Assembly: GCA_002099365.1 (NCBI GenBank)
Contig: MSED01000005.1
Location: 372,001-436,000, forward strand
Origin: Phialophora verrucosa
Lineage: Eukaryota > Ascomycota > Eurotiomycetes > Chaetothyriales > Herpotrichiellaceae
DNA length: 64,000 nucleotides
Direction of reading: 5' to 3'
Under the pieces are notes generated by a model. It saw only the letters and a list, made by a program, of their open reading frames with translations. It had not been told where the DNA came from and searched no databases. A program made the position numbers and the translations under genes. Shown in pieces: positions 44,285-54,161 of the stretch (the stretch's first letter is position 1; each line of letters starts with the position of its first letter).

Positions 44285-45468
44285 CGTCTCGACGAAAGCT
44301 CGTGCCCATGCATTACGACAGACAACAGGACACACACGAGCTAATCCGCGGTGAATTAACAATCACACGCAAGCTTCTACCCACACCTCAAACGCATCAT
44401 GTACCTGGAGCCCCTCCTGCAGACGGCGCCTTGCAGCCCGCGCCAGACCAGTCCCAAGCTGCCCTTTTTGCTATAAAGTGGAGGTTTCGAGCTCGGAGCC
44501 TTTGAGGCTAAGGCAAGGGCAGGTCGTAAATCTACGAGTGCTCTACTCGGCCGACAAGAAAGCTATCCGGGCACCCACACCTACACCCACAGGGGTTGAC
44601 CGTGGTTTCGGCTGACCTAAGGCGCGGACTTGGACCGCTGACCCTATTTCCAATCGAATGACTGCCCAAATGACCATCTGGGAGAGCCCGTTCCTTGCGG
44701 TGCTTCCGAGCGTCGTAAGAAGTGTACGGAGTACAGATAAATACCGCCAAAGCAGGGCGGGCGAGGTCTCTTTGACATAACAGTAGCAGTTCAAGGGCGA
44801 CATCCCGAGGGCTTGTTTCCCAAGCATTAAATTCGTGCTCACATTTCCAGCAGGAATACGAGCAGTGGTGATGCATACGAGATCTTCTTTCGGCTGTAAT
44901 GCAGAAAGAATAATACAGCTGACATGCATGGCCCTGTGCCCATGCAGCGAACTGTGACTTGTTCGGATTCCCCCATTGAGCCCCGAGACAAGGAACCCGC
45001 CCATCACGGTCAATTGACTCGCAACATTCTCGTGACTCTCAGCAGACGAACCTCGATTATGCAAGCATGATAACTTCTGGCGGTGGGTGGCGGTATCGGT
45101 TGTGTGGCCTCGCTTCTTGCGCCGTTGCGTCTATCGGGCGAGAAGCTTCCGCAGTCACGTGGCAACCAACGTCCCGGAGATCGCGAGTCCATGGTGCAGG
45201 AGGACGGGAACAGAATGCAATGGGATGATGGCAGTGACGTGAAGAATAATCATGCTGAAAGACACACTTGTATATACAGTCGCCCGGGCCTCCAGGCCTG
45301 GTGAATTCCACTCCCCAGGGTGCTTCATTCCTCCATATATCCACAGCACTCGACGATGACTTGTCTTAGTCTATCATGGGTCGCGTTAGTACCATTCCTC
45401 TTGTCGTCGAGAAGGCAGGTGGCTCGCACGATCGCTCCTCCAAACACATGGTGAAGGGCCCGGCTGGC
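44285..45468. other. Intergenic region
   Basis: This spacer of about 1.2 kb lies between the nitroreductase promoter and the 3' end of the P450. A GTCACGTG octamer lies at 45154-45161 and a near-palindrome GTACGGAGTAC at about 44724. No gene is seen. Confidence 0.6.
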
Positions 45469-47298
45469 TCATTGCAACTTTCTGGACTTGAAGCGGCAGT
45501 AGAAATCGTGCTCTTTGACAAACCAAGCTGCCGCATCATCAGCAACCGAGAGATCGAGGTGGCCGGGGGAGACAGCTTACCATTATGCAACTTCCAGTCC
45601 TTGCTCGGATCGTCAAATTCGATCTGGAGGTGGATGGGTCAGCCTGGTAACCTTGCGTGGAGGAGGTGCAGCATCAGTCATGCCCGCCTTACCTCAAAAC
45701 GTCGCAGGAACGCTGGTATCAGCTTGTACATCTCCAAGAGACTGATGTTCTTGCCGATGCAGGTTCTCGAGCCAGCTCCGAATTGGAACAGGGTGCCATT
45801 CATTTCTTTCAGCTGTTCCTTTCCAACGTCAAGCCATCTTTCCGGGATGTAGCTGTCGACCTGCGACCCGAAGACATCTTCCCGCTTGTGGATAACCCAC
45901 GCATTGCAACCGACAATCGTGCCTCCCGGAATAAAGTGGCCATCGATCTCGATCCCCTGCGGAGGCGTGATTCTTTCGAGAGGCAGTCCTGCCGCCGGGT
46001 GCATCCGGAAAGCCTCTTTAATACAGGCATCGAGGTAAGGCAGCTGTTGTGATTCCGTCCATGTTACAGTCCCTGAGGGCGTATCTGCAATCCTTCCTTC
46101 TTCCACGGCCTCGTTCAACTCCTGCTTCAACTTCTCGTAGCATCTCGGGTTGCGCAGGAGGTAGTAAAAAACAGCAGCCAAGCTGATGGCTGTGGTCTCT
46201 GACCCAGCAAATGCCATGGAGATTGCCATGGTCAGAACTCGATGGTCAGTCATGAACTCCGGACGGTCATTCTGCGCCTTCAAGAACATCGACAATAGAT
46301 CGGGTTTTGAGGTTCCCTTTTCAACGCCCTGGGCTTCCATCTCAGCCAACCTTTCCGCCATTCGTTGTTGAGCAAAGGTGGCAACTGGGAACGCGAACAG
46401 CTTGACCCCTAGCCGATCCAGCAGGAGAACCAGTGGATTCTTCAGGAAAAGGAGATCTAACCATGGTATTTGTCCGATCTGGGGTCGAGCGAGTCAGAAG
46501 GCGTTGAAAATTGGAACGATGGTACACTCACCGGTGCGACATATGAAAAGAGATGTCCCAGGTATCCGATCATGCCATCGACGTCTTTGTTCCCCTCTAT
46601 GAAGCCATGTCGCTTGCTGTAGGTAATGTATCCGATGACCTGGGCGGCAGTCAGTAAAACTTGCTCGATGAAGTCAACGGGTCAATTACATCAAAAGCAA
46701 AGTATTGGAGCCACTCTGCAAAGTCGCACACTTTGCCCGTCTTTGCGTACAGCTTCTCCGTTTGATCAAGAAACACTTCGACACATTCAGTCACACCAGG
46801 TTCGTATTGAACTAGTTGGCTCATCGCGAATGCATTGTTGACGGATCTGCGAAGGTTGGCGTGGTATGCCTCGTCGGTGGTTGAAAACAGTGACGGCAGT
46901 CGCTTTCCCTTGCTGACCCCCTGCTGCACGGGGTAGAACCCGGACTGTAGGTTTCGTGTTAGCGCGTCCCGACCTCGGGCTTGAGGTCGCCATACCTTGA
47001 CGAAGCCTTTGTTCAATCCGTATATCGTCTTCAACGCCCGCGGACTGGCAAAGGACAGTGTGTTTGGGCCCAGCCGGACGACGTCTCCGAGTTGTCGATG
47101 TAGTCTAAGATGTGTGATATCCGGTCGTCTTCCCAACACGTCAAAGAACCTCCACCAGTCGGTGAATCTCGCCAACACTGGCCCCGGGTACTTGTTGAGG
47201 CCATGTTTAAAATAGTTGCTGAGCAAGTAACCGACGCCAACAACGGCCAGGGCAATCGGCCAGTTGTTGACGATGGCGGGGATTATTGACTCGAGCAT
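45469..47298 (-). CDS. Cytochrome P450, pisatin-demethylase-like
   Basis: Six exons on the minus strand (47298..46996, 46944..46690, 46639..46532, 46478..45693, 45623..45581, 45527..45469) give 517 residues. An N-terminal membrane anchor is followed by KYPGPVLARFTDWWR. The I-helix AGSETT (313-318), ExxR (Glu378, Arg381, in KEAFRMHP), PERW and the heme loop FQFGAGSRTCIG (Cys462) are all intact. The first intron is 51 nt, in frame and stop-free; removing it restores GFVKSGFYPVQQG, a typical segment. FDVIGYITYSKRHGF and the C-terminal HNAWFVKEHDF also fit this group. It is an ER monooxygenase dependent on P450 reductase. The substrate is unknown and no cluster partners are adjacent. Confidence 0.92.
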
Positions 47299-48702
47299 GG
47301 CAATCGCTGTGTGAGATAGACGGGGGAAGAAGATGATGCCCGTCCAACTTCGCGTATAAAAACGTTACCTAGAACAGTGCGAGGTATGGTGGTCAAGATG
47401 TACGGCGGCACGGTAGACGTCAACCGACTCCCCGAATCATGCTTCCGTCACCTTGGAATCAAGATCTATCCAATCCTGGTGATCCTGCTTGATTACCGCA
47501 ACGAGCAAAGTGGCCAATTCAGCTTCGGCAGTTCACTTTCGCATGAGGGGGGCCCTGCAGCCGCAACATCATGTAAACACTTCAACACACAAGGCCAGCG
47601 AATCAAGCGGCTCGCTAATCGTCATGGACGAATGAGCGGCCGTCTACTGGATGCCCAGCACGAGCCGAACGACCGCGGCACATGCTCTCAAGGGAGATGT
47701 GAAGCCAGTAACGGCAGGCTTTGGCGGAAAGAAAGGGCAGTCTGGGGGTCGAGTGGAATCTCGGCTCAGGACGGCAGTCAATGTGGGGTGTGGCGTGGGC
47801 GAGGACGCAAATAAAACGAAGGCCTGGAGGAGATAAAGGGCACAGTCTCCAAAGGGTGCAACATAGCAGTGAAGCCGTTGTGAGAGCTTGGATCTCGGGG
47901 CGGAGGAGCTTCGGCAGATGATCGCGAGGCACAACTGCCGACTTTGACCTCCGTCAATCTGCCCCTTCTAGGCTCAAGGAGCATCGTGGCGTTGCGACTG
48001 CTGACTGACTGACTGACCGCTTGGATGATATACTGAGCGAGCCGTGGAATGCATGCTTAAAGACAAGCTTGTCCCATCAACTGCCGATATGGAGCTGCTA
48101 CGGATATTTTAAGCATCGGGATGTGGTGCAAGAACCGTCATGTTGCAACTCGTACACTATTCTCTCGCGGCAGTTGCGCGGTCAGCATCGAACTCACTCA
48201 TTATCGCGGCTTCGGAATGGGGGCATTATTTAACATGCAGGCCGCGTTCATCCTCAGACCGCAGATGATATGGGACAGCGAGAGCAAGAGCAAGAACACA
48301 CACATCCATGTCACGATGAGGCACACGAACATAAGAATCAATTGACATTCCATTCTGAAGGCAGTCCCGGCACCGCAAAGGACAAGGAAGGATATTCATA
48401 TCTTACACGAATTCCAAGCTAGCCAGGTGGAATTGCTCGAGATCGTAGAACAAAATCCCTCCTTCTCCATTACCCTGGTCACTGCTCAATGCTTTTGTGA
48501 TGTGGATCCATTGCCGTCTGTCGAACAAACCCGATCTTTCTCCCTGCAAATGCGTTGCTCTATGCCTCCGAATTCGCCAGTACAGTAGTAGATTGACGGA
48601 TTCGAGCCAACGAGCGTTGCCGTTCACATAGTACAAAGCCGGTGGTGATGGATGGGGCGAAGAAAAGTGGTCGGTGTGGTGTTGTGTGGTGTATTTGTGG
48701 GC
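47299..48702. other. Intergenic region
   Basis: This 1.4 kb lies between the P450 start and the 3' end of the Stm1 gene. Short overlapping frames (47377-47814, 47615-47934) have no recognisable content. I see no gene. Confidence 0.6.
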
Positions 48703-50114
48703 TTACTTTCCTCCCAAGCTGGGGAAAGCAGATTCGTCGTCGACGGGGACGGCAGGACCATCGCCACGACCACCGCGTCCTCGTCCTCCGCGGAAGTCGC
48801 CACGATCACGATCACCGCGTCCACGGCCACGTCCGCCACGGAATTCGCCACGGTCACCACGGTCGCCACGATCACCGCGGTCGCCGCCACCGCCTCGTCC
48901 ACCACGGAAGTCACCACGGAAGTCACCACGGTCTCCACGACCTCGCCCACCGCCGCGGCCACCACGACCACCCCGGCCACCCTCGCGTGACTGCTCTTTG
49001 AAGCTGTAGTCAATATCAAGGAACTCCTTCTTCGTGGCACGCTCGCGTTCGCGCTTGGCCTTCTCTTCGCCCTTGAAGTAGTCGGCGTCCTCAGTCTTGG
49101 TAAGCTCTTTGGCAGTAGTCCACTTCTTGTTCTCTTTTGCACCTTCGTTGGGGCGACGGGCTTCCTTGAGACCAAGGCCTTCCAATTTCTTGGCAGCTTG
49201 CTCAGCAACGTAATCAGCATAGGATTTGTGAGTGTCCTCTGGCTCTGGCTCGGCCTCTTGGGCGGAGGGATCGGGGACAGCGCCATCCTCGGGAATGGTG
49301 GTTTGCTCAGCATTTTCATTCCAGGCCGGGTTCTGGGTGCCAGCATCCCATCCACCTTCCTTCTGTTCTTCTGTGGCTATAGCTTCCCCAGCCTTCTCAT
49401 CAGCCCATTCGCCTTGGCCAGTGCTCTCACCCCAGCCATGATCCACTTGCTTTGGATGATCGCTGCATGCGTTAGGACAGTAGACGTATGATTGGCGGCA
49501 GACACTTACGCAACACCAGTGCGGCTGTGACGATCTCCGCCACGACGAGGTCCTCGCTGACCACGGCCGCCGCGCCGCACGCCAGGGCCGCTGTCACGAC
49601 CAGGGCGGTTGCCATAGCCATCTTCGCCAGCACCTTCAGTAGGCTGATCGCGATTGTAGTTTCTGCCGGTAGCTCGGTTGCGGAAGGCTTCGCGAGGTGT
49701 CAGCAAAAAAAATTCCTAATCCAGATTTTTCATGCCTCTGTACCAGTTTCATTGTCATTGAAACCACCAGAACGTTGACCACCGCGGCCGCCTCGAGGAG
49801 CTACGCCGGCACGGTCGGCTGGGGGAGCGGGTGCTTCTTTTGGCGCATCGCGTTTGCCATGACGAGGAGCGGGTTTGTCGACAGTTTTGGTGGGTGGCTC
49901 AGGTTCGCGGTCAGAGTCCTGGTCCGAGGTATTTCCTGCAATCAACACATCAATCGCGAGGTTCGAGGAAATGCGCTCCCGGCGGTCATACCCAATAGCT
50001 CGTAGAGGTTCTGTGCAGATTGCCGTCAGTGATTGTGCGATGATGATTCTGAGAAGCTGAGCTCGGAAAAAAGCAGCTTCAGCTGATGCTCACCTTGCTC
50101 TTGACGTCCGCCAT
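48703..50114 (-). CDS. stm1: Ribosome-associated RGG protein Stm1/SERBP1 (HABP4 family)
   Basis: Five exons on the minus strand (50114..50094, 50010..49992, 49935..49744, 49687..49510, 49462..48703) give 389 residues. The first two exons are 21 and 19 nt and encode MADVKSK and NLYELLG, the conserved N-terminus. Then come basic/Pro segments, DRHSRTGVADHPKQVDHGWG (the HABP4/PAI-RBP1 core), GQGEWADEKAGEA, SYADYVAEQA and a long RGG/RGD tail ending FPSLGGK. Yeast Stm1 clamps inactive 80S ribosomes, protects them during starvation and binds G-quadruplex nucleic acids. The RGG tail is encoded by a repetitive C/G-rich tract. Confidence 0.93.
48780..48985. repeat. RGG-coding repeat tract
   Basis: Imperfect CCACGG/CCACGA-type 9-base units on the plus strand; on the minus strand they encode RGD, RGG and FRGG units of the Stm1 tail. 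Confidence 0.85.
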
Positions 50115-50693
50115 GACGTGATCCTCTCGAGCGCCTTCCGTGAAGGCTTGCTGTTAATGAGACTCCAATTCGAGGTGAAGAAAATGAAACACTCGACCAA
50201 GACAACGTCCACAACTACAAGTCGTTGGACCTTGTCAAGTCGAGAAGGGTTGAGTCTGCAGAGGTGATGAAATTCGATCAGGATCAGAATCGCTACGCAA
50301 TGGTGACAATTCGAGAGCGAGCTCGATCGCAGTGTGCGCTAGCCACTTTCGGATTTCGCTTGGCACTCTGCCTGGCCCTAAAACTACAGGAACTACAGGA
50401 AACGCACGGTTTGAGCAGGCAACGGCAAGCTGGGGGATTGTCCAGAAGCACGCGATAGGCTTTATAGGGGACTTTTTCGGTTCGCATTATTTACAATCAA
50501 GTCAGGCAAGAATGCTGTGGGTCATCGCGTCGGGTGCAGGCTCCAAGACAAGTACGTTCATTCCACCCTCCCACTAATGCTGTGCAAGTTAGACAGTACG
50601 CCTTCGCTCTATGCCCACTTTTGCAATGCTCGTTATGCGTTTCAATCAATAATCATTCGACATGCGTGACGCTGGGTATCTTGTCCTCAAAGT
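50115..50693. other. Intergenic region
   Basis: Promoter of the Stm1 gene and 3' flank of the bZIP gene. I see no gene or repeat. Confidence 0.65.
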
Positions 50694-52083
50694 TCATCTT
50701 CTAGGATGCAGAGGAGGGTATGTGTAAGGGTTCGGAAAATGCATACTGGCGGTCAAACCGAATGGGTCCGCGTCCAGCATTGGATCGTACGGGTCGATGA
50801 AGGTGCTTCCGCCCCCGCCGTCGCTAGCTGCACTAGTAGTCATCGGTGGTGACGCCTGCATGCCCATAGACATGCCGGCAGTCGATGTCGTAGGCGGGAG
50901 CCGGAAGTTTGGAATGAAACTGTCGGTATCGACTTCGTCGCCGCCGCCGTCGAGGTCGTCCATCATATCGGCTTGCGCATCGTACTCCTGCTCTGTACTC
51001 ACGAAATCAGTCTAGGACGAACAAAGCTCCACATGCAGAAGGGGGAAAGGGGCCGGGTCAGCTTGCCGAGTTGACTGTAATGCTTCTGGAACGAAGCTGG
51101 ATAGTAGCTATCCGGTTGCGTGCGCGGAGGGAAGGCCTGCGCCAGGTTTGGCCCCGATAGGGATCGCACCTGTGATCTATGCTGCGGCGCATACGAGGCG
51201 GGATGAGAAGGTGGTAGCGGTCGGACCTGTTGCTGCTGCGGGGGTTGCTGAGCTGGCATTTCCGTCGCAGGTGAGGTCATCCCACCTTGCAGAGCAAAAC
51301 CAGGTGATTTTGCTGTGGAAGGCGAGGAATGTTGCGAAGGGGGAGTGGGCTGTGCTGTAGGTGAGCCTGCGAAATTCCGCGGTCCTCCAGCCTGGGTGGT
51401 AGGATTTACAGTCTGAAGTGGAGGGGCCATCGAAGCTCGATGTCTCGATTGCTGGTGCCGGCTGAGCATGGCCTTCTGCATCGGCGAAGCCTGCCCCGTA
51501 ATGGGGGGCGCGCGATGTGGCCGAAGCGTAGGACTTCCCTTAAGCGCAAGTTCAGCTTCGACATCGATACCTGGCATGACAAGTAAGTAAGGCGCCGAGA
51601 CACCAGACCGTGCAGAGTGGCACGGACCTTTTTCAAGAAGAATGCGCTCGAGCAAAGAATTCTTGTACCGTAGCATCAGGCACTCGTCCGCCGCTGCACG
51701 ATGACTTTGCTGGAGGTTCTGGAGGGTCTCTTCATGGTGTTGGATGGTAGTTTCGAGCTGCTTGATGTACTCGGTACGTCGCTCACGAAATGCCGCTTGT
51801 GCCTGGCGGTTTCTTTGCTTCCGCTCCTCTGACGTCGCATAGATCTAGATGACTTAGTAAGTGAAGTACAACAAGGTAGGCCCAAGTGTCTTACCGGTTT
51901 CCTACCTCCCTTACGCTTCGGAGCAGGAGCAGGTTCCGCTGCTCTGTGCTCTTCGCTGCCCGGAGCACCATCTTCTCCCTCTGGAGTCGAGGCCGAGAAA
52001 GAGGAATAACGGTCAACACTTGACTCCCGCTTTGGTACCACAGCGTCGGATAGTGTGACGTCGGTGTTCGCGACAGAGCCCAT
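50694..52083 (-). CDS. bZIP transcription factor, AP-1/Yap-like
   Basis: Four exons on the minus strand (52083..51895, 51844..51628, 51570..51067, 50992..50694) give 402 residues. The Pro/Lys-rich end of exon 1 leads into the basic region RKQRNRQAQAAFRERR (about 71-86; Asn75 and Arg83 are the DNA-contact positions), whose QAQAAFR is of the Yap/Pap1 type. A leucine zipper follows (EYIKQLETT ... LMLRYKNSLLERILLEKG). Then come a Pro/Gln/Ser-rich region and an acidic C-terminus with DPYDPMLDADPFGLT. No cysteine-rich redox domain is seen, so oxidative-stress sensing as in Yap1 is not implied. Intron 3 (50993..51066) is best read as GC-AG; a weak GTCAAC donor 7 nt upstream also keeps frame. Confidence 0.88.
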
Positions 52084-54161
52084 GCCTGCTCCACGCGACC
52101 GATCTAATGCAATGTGCCTGGCATAAGCGCCGATAAGGCGTTGGGTGTCGAGAGGCGATCCGGGGAAGCGCAAGAATAGACGCGCGATTCCTGGGGTGAG
52201 CTGATATCGAACACGTAAAAGATAGATAATTGACAACAGTAAACAGAGATAAGAGATGTAAAAGCAAAGAGCAGGCCAAAGACGGCGCGAGGGTGAGGTA
52301 ATCGAATGAGCTAACAAATTTTCATGGGTGGTGGAAGGATGCGGATGGTGTGGAGGCAAAGAGCGCGGCTTAAGAAAACCGATGCACAGGCTGCCACAGC
52401 TGTTTGTTCCTCCTTTTTCCTGGTCTCATGCGTGGCGCCCTCTGAACCCCAGGTCGAGTGATTGACGTGATCCGGACCCTCCGGCTGCAGCACTCAGACC
52501 TGCGATGCTGGGAGAGAAAAGCTGAGGCAGGCCGAAACCGAGATCGCGGGAGGGGCTAACTGGGGGAGCTTGCGTGGAACTGGAAAAAGAGACGAAACCC
52601 GAGGGCACCAGCCGATCATTGCGCCATCAAAATGAAGGCAACACACGACGGCTACTCGTCTAGGCAGGTGGTGGACGACAAGCATTCCAGCGCCGGACCT
52701 GTTCGCTCCAGGCGCTCTTCAGACAGGAGGAAAAGTTTTCTCGAATGGCCGGTGGAAGACACGACGAGCAGCCACGGGCATTGGACAGAAACCAGCCACG
52801 CGCCACGTGGGAGAAAAATTTTCAAGCTGGGCCTGCAATGTGCGGGATCCAATAAACACAGCGCCCTTCCGCAATTTGTGCCCTCACTTGGAATAGAGCA
52901 ATGCCTAACAGTTGAAAAGGAAAGGTGAAACAAGGCTGATCCAACGTCAGGCGAGCCCCGTCCTGCGTCAGATGAGCCTAATTCAACCAACAGCAGGTCA
53001 CTTGGGGGTGTGCTAGCCGAAGTGCACCCTGTTCTTGGTTGCCCTTGGTCCCTGGACCATGATTTCCCCGCCCTCCCGCGTCGACTTTCTCCGTGGACTA
53101 ATCTCGACCTCACCTCAACCTCACCCTTTGTGCACTGCTAACTCGAAACCATCACATCCGGCCAGACTCGCTTCCCCAGCCCAGATGTGACATGAAATCT
53201 CGTCGCAGATCATAGTCCCTACATCAACGTCCTGCAAGTTGCAGAGGAGATGCGACTGCCGCTGTTCAGTCGAAGCTCAAGTGAGTTCAAGCGCTCAACT
53301 CCTGTATTCGTGTGAGCTGGGGTTCCTTTAGAGCCAGCCGTCCTCGTACCTCGCTCACCGCCCGACCTCGGCTTAAACCTCCGCTCTTCGGCCTCCAATT
53401 ATCGCTCAACAGCAAGAGCACATGATCTCCCGGGAATCATACAAGACCTGCATGGCTAACTACTTCTAGCTCAAGACAATGCTGTTCAATGGTGCATGAC
53501 CTGGACTTTTCAATGCCCAACTGGCAAGATTGGCTTTCTGGGGACGGGAACCTTCGGGAAATCTTCATTGGCGCCGGTCCATAATGCCGCTGGGCAAAAC
53601 ATCACATGCAGTATCCATTGATGGCAGAGTGAGGAGGAGCTGCAAACAAGACCAAAGCACGTCGTACGTATCGTACCATCCGAGACCTTCTCAACATGAG
53701 AGTGAGCGAAGAGCTCTACGATCTTCTCTGGATGTCCTGGTCATAATTGGTAGACAGTAAGACGCTGCAGGCAGAACTTAGATGAAGTGAAATAGTCATG
53801 TTCGTCAGAGCGCCAGCGGTTCCTCTAGGTTGGCGAGGAAAGCACAGTGTCGTTGTTGCTTGCTGGACATCATGGCAGGCACGATCACTATGGATTGCAT
53901 GCAACCACCCTCTGAAACCTTCTCTCTGTTCTACCGCCGAAATGGCCTTGTACCCAAATGACATTTCTTTCTTTGAGACCTGAGACTATGCTTGACGAAT
54001 AATAGAAACCCTCTTACCGTATGCGTATTGCAAAGATTGGGAACTCATGGAGCACTGGACGGCGAAAGGTGTGTCTGAGACGGCTAAATCGTCAGCCTCT
54101 CACGAACCAAGACTGACGAAGAAGTCCAGACTCCTTGAGACGATTGCACCTACCGAAGCGA
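52084..54161. other. Intergenic region with possible upstream exons
   Basis: A 2.1 kb spacer between the divergent bZIP and arrestin genes. It includes CCACGTGG (52804-52811) and a possible split reading frame (53250-53280 plus 53332-53459) described separately. Nothing else is gene-like. Confidence 0.5.
53250..53459 (+). CDS. Possible split small ORF upstream of arrestin gene (uncertain)
   Basis: ATG 53250 opens MRLPLFSRSS, ended by a good donor (AAGTGAGT). An acceptor 51 nt later (TTTAG at 53331) restores frame and continues for about 42 codons (KPAVLVPRSPPDLG...) to a stop at 53457. Size, splice sites and Pro/Ser/Arg composition look genuine. It could be the 5' coding exons of the arrestin gene, joined by a further intron that I cannot place because no GT donor precedes the stop, or a separate small ORF in the leader. 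No family match is claimed. Confidence 0.3.

Noticed and set aside
48642..49009. Arg/Pro/His-rich or Thr/Val-rich plus-strand frames
   Set aside because: They are antisense to the RGG repeats of Stm1; the simple repeat keeps all frames open.
53515..53760. 76-codon plus-strand frame between the bZIP and arrestin genes
   Set aside because: No continuity with the flanking candidate exons and no recognisable content.
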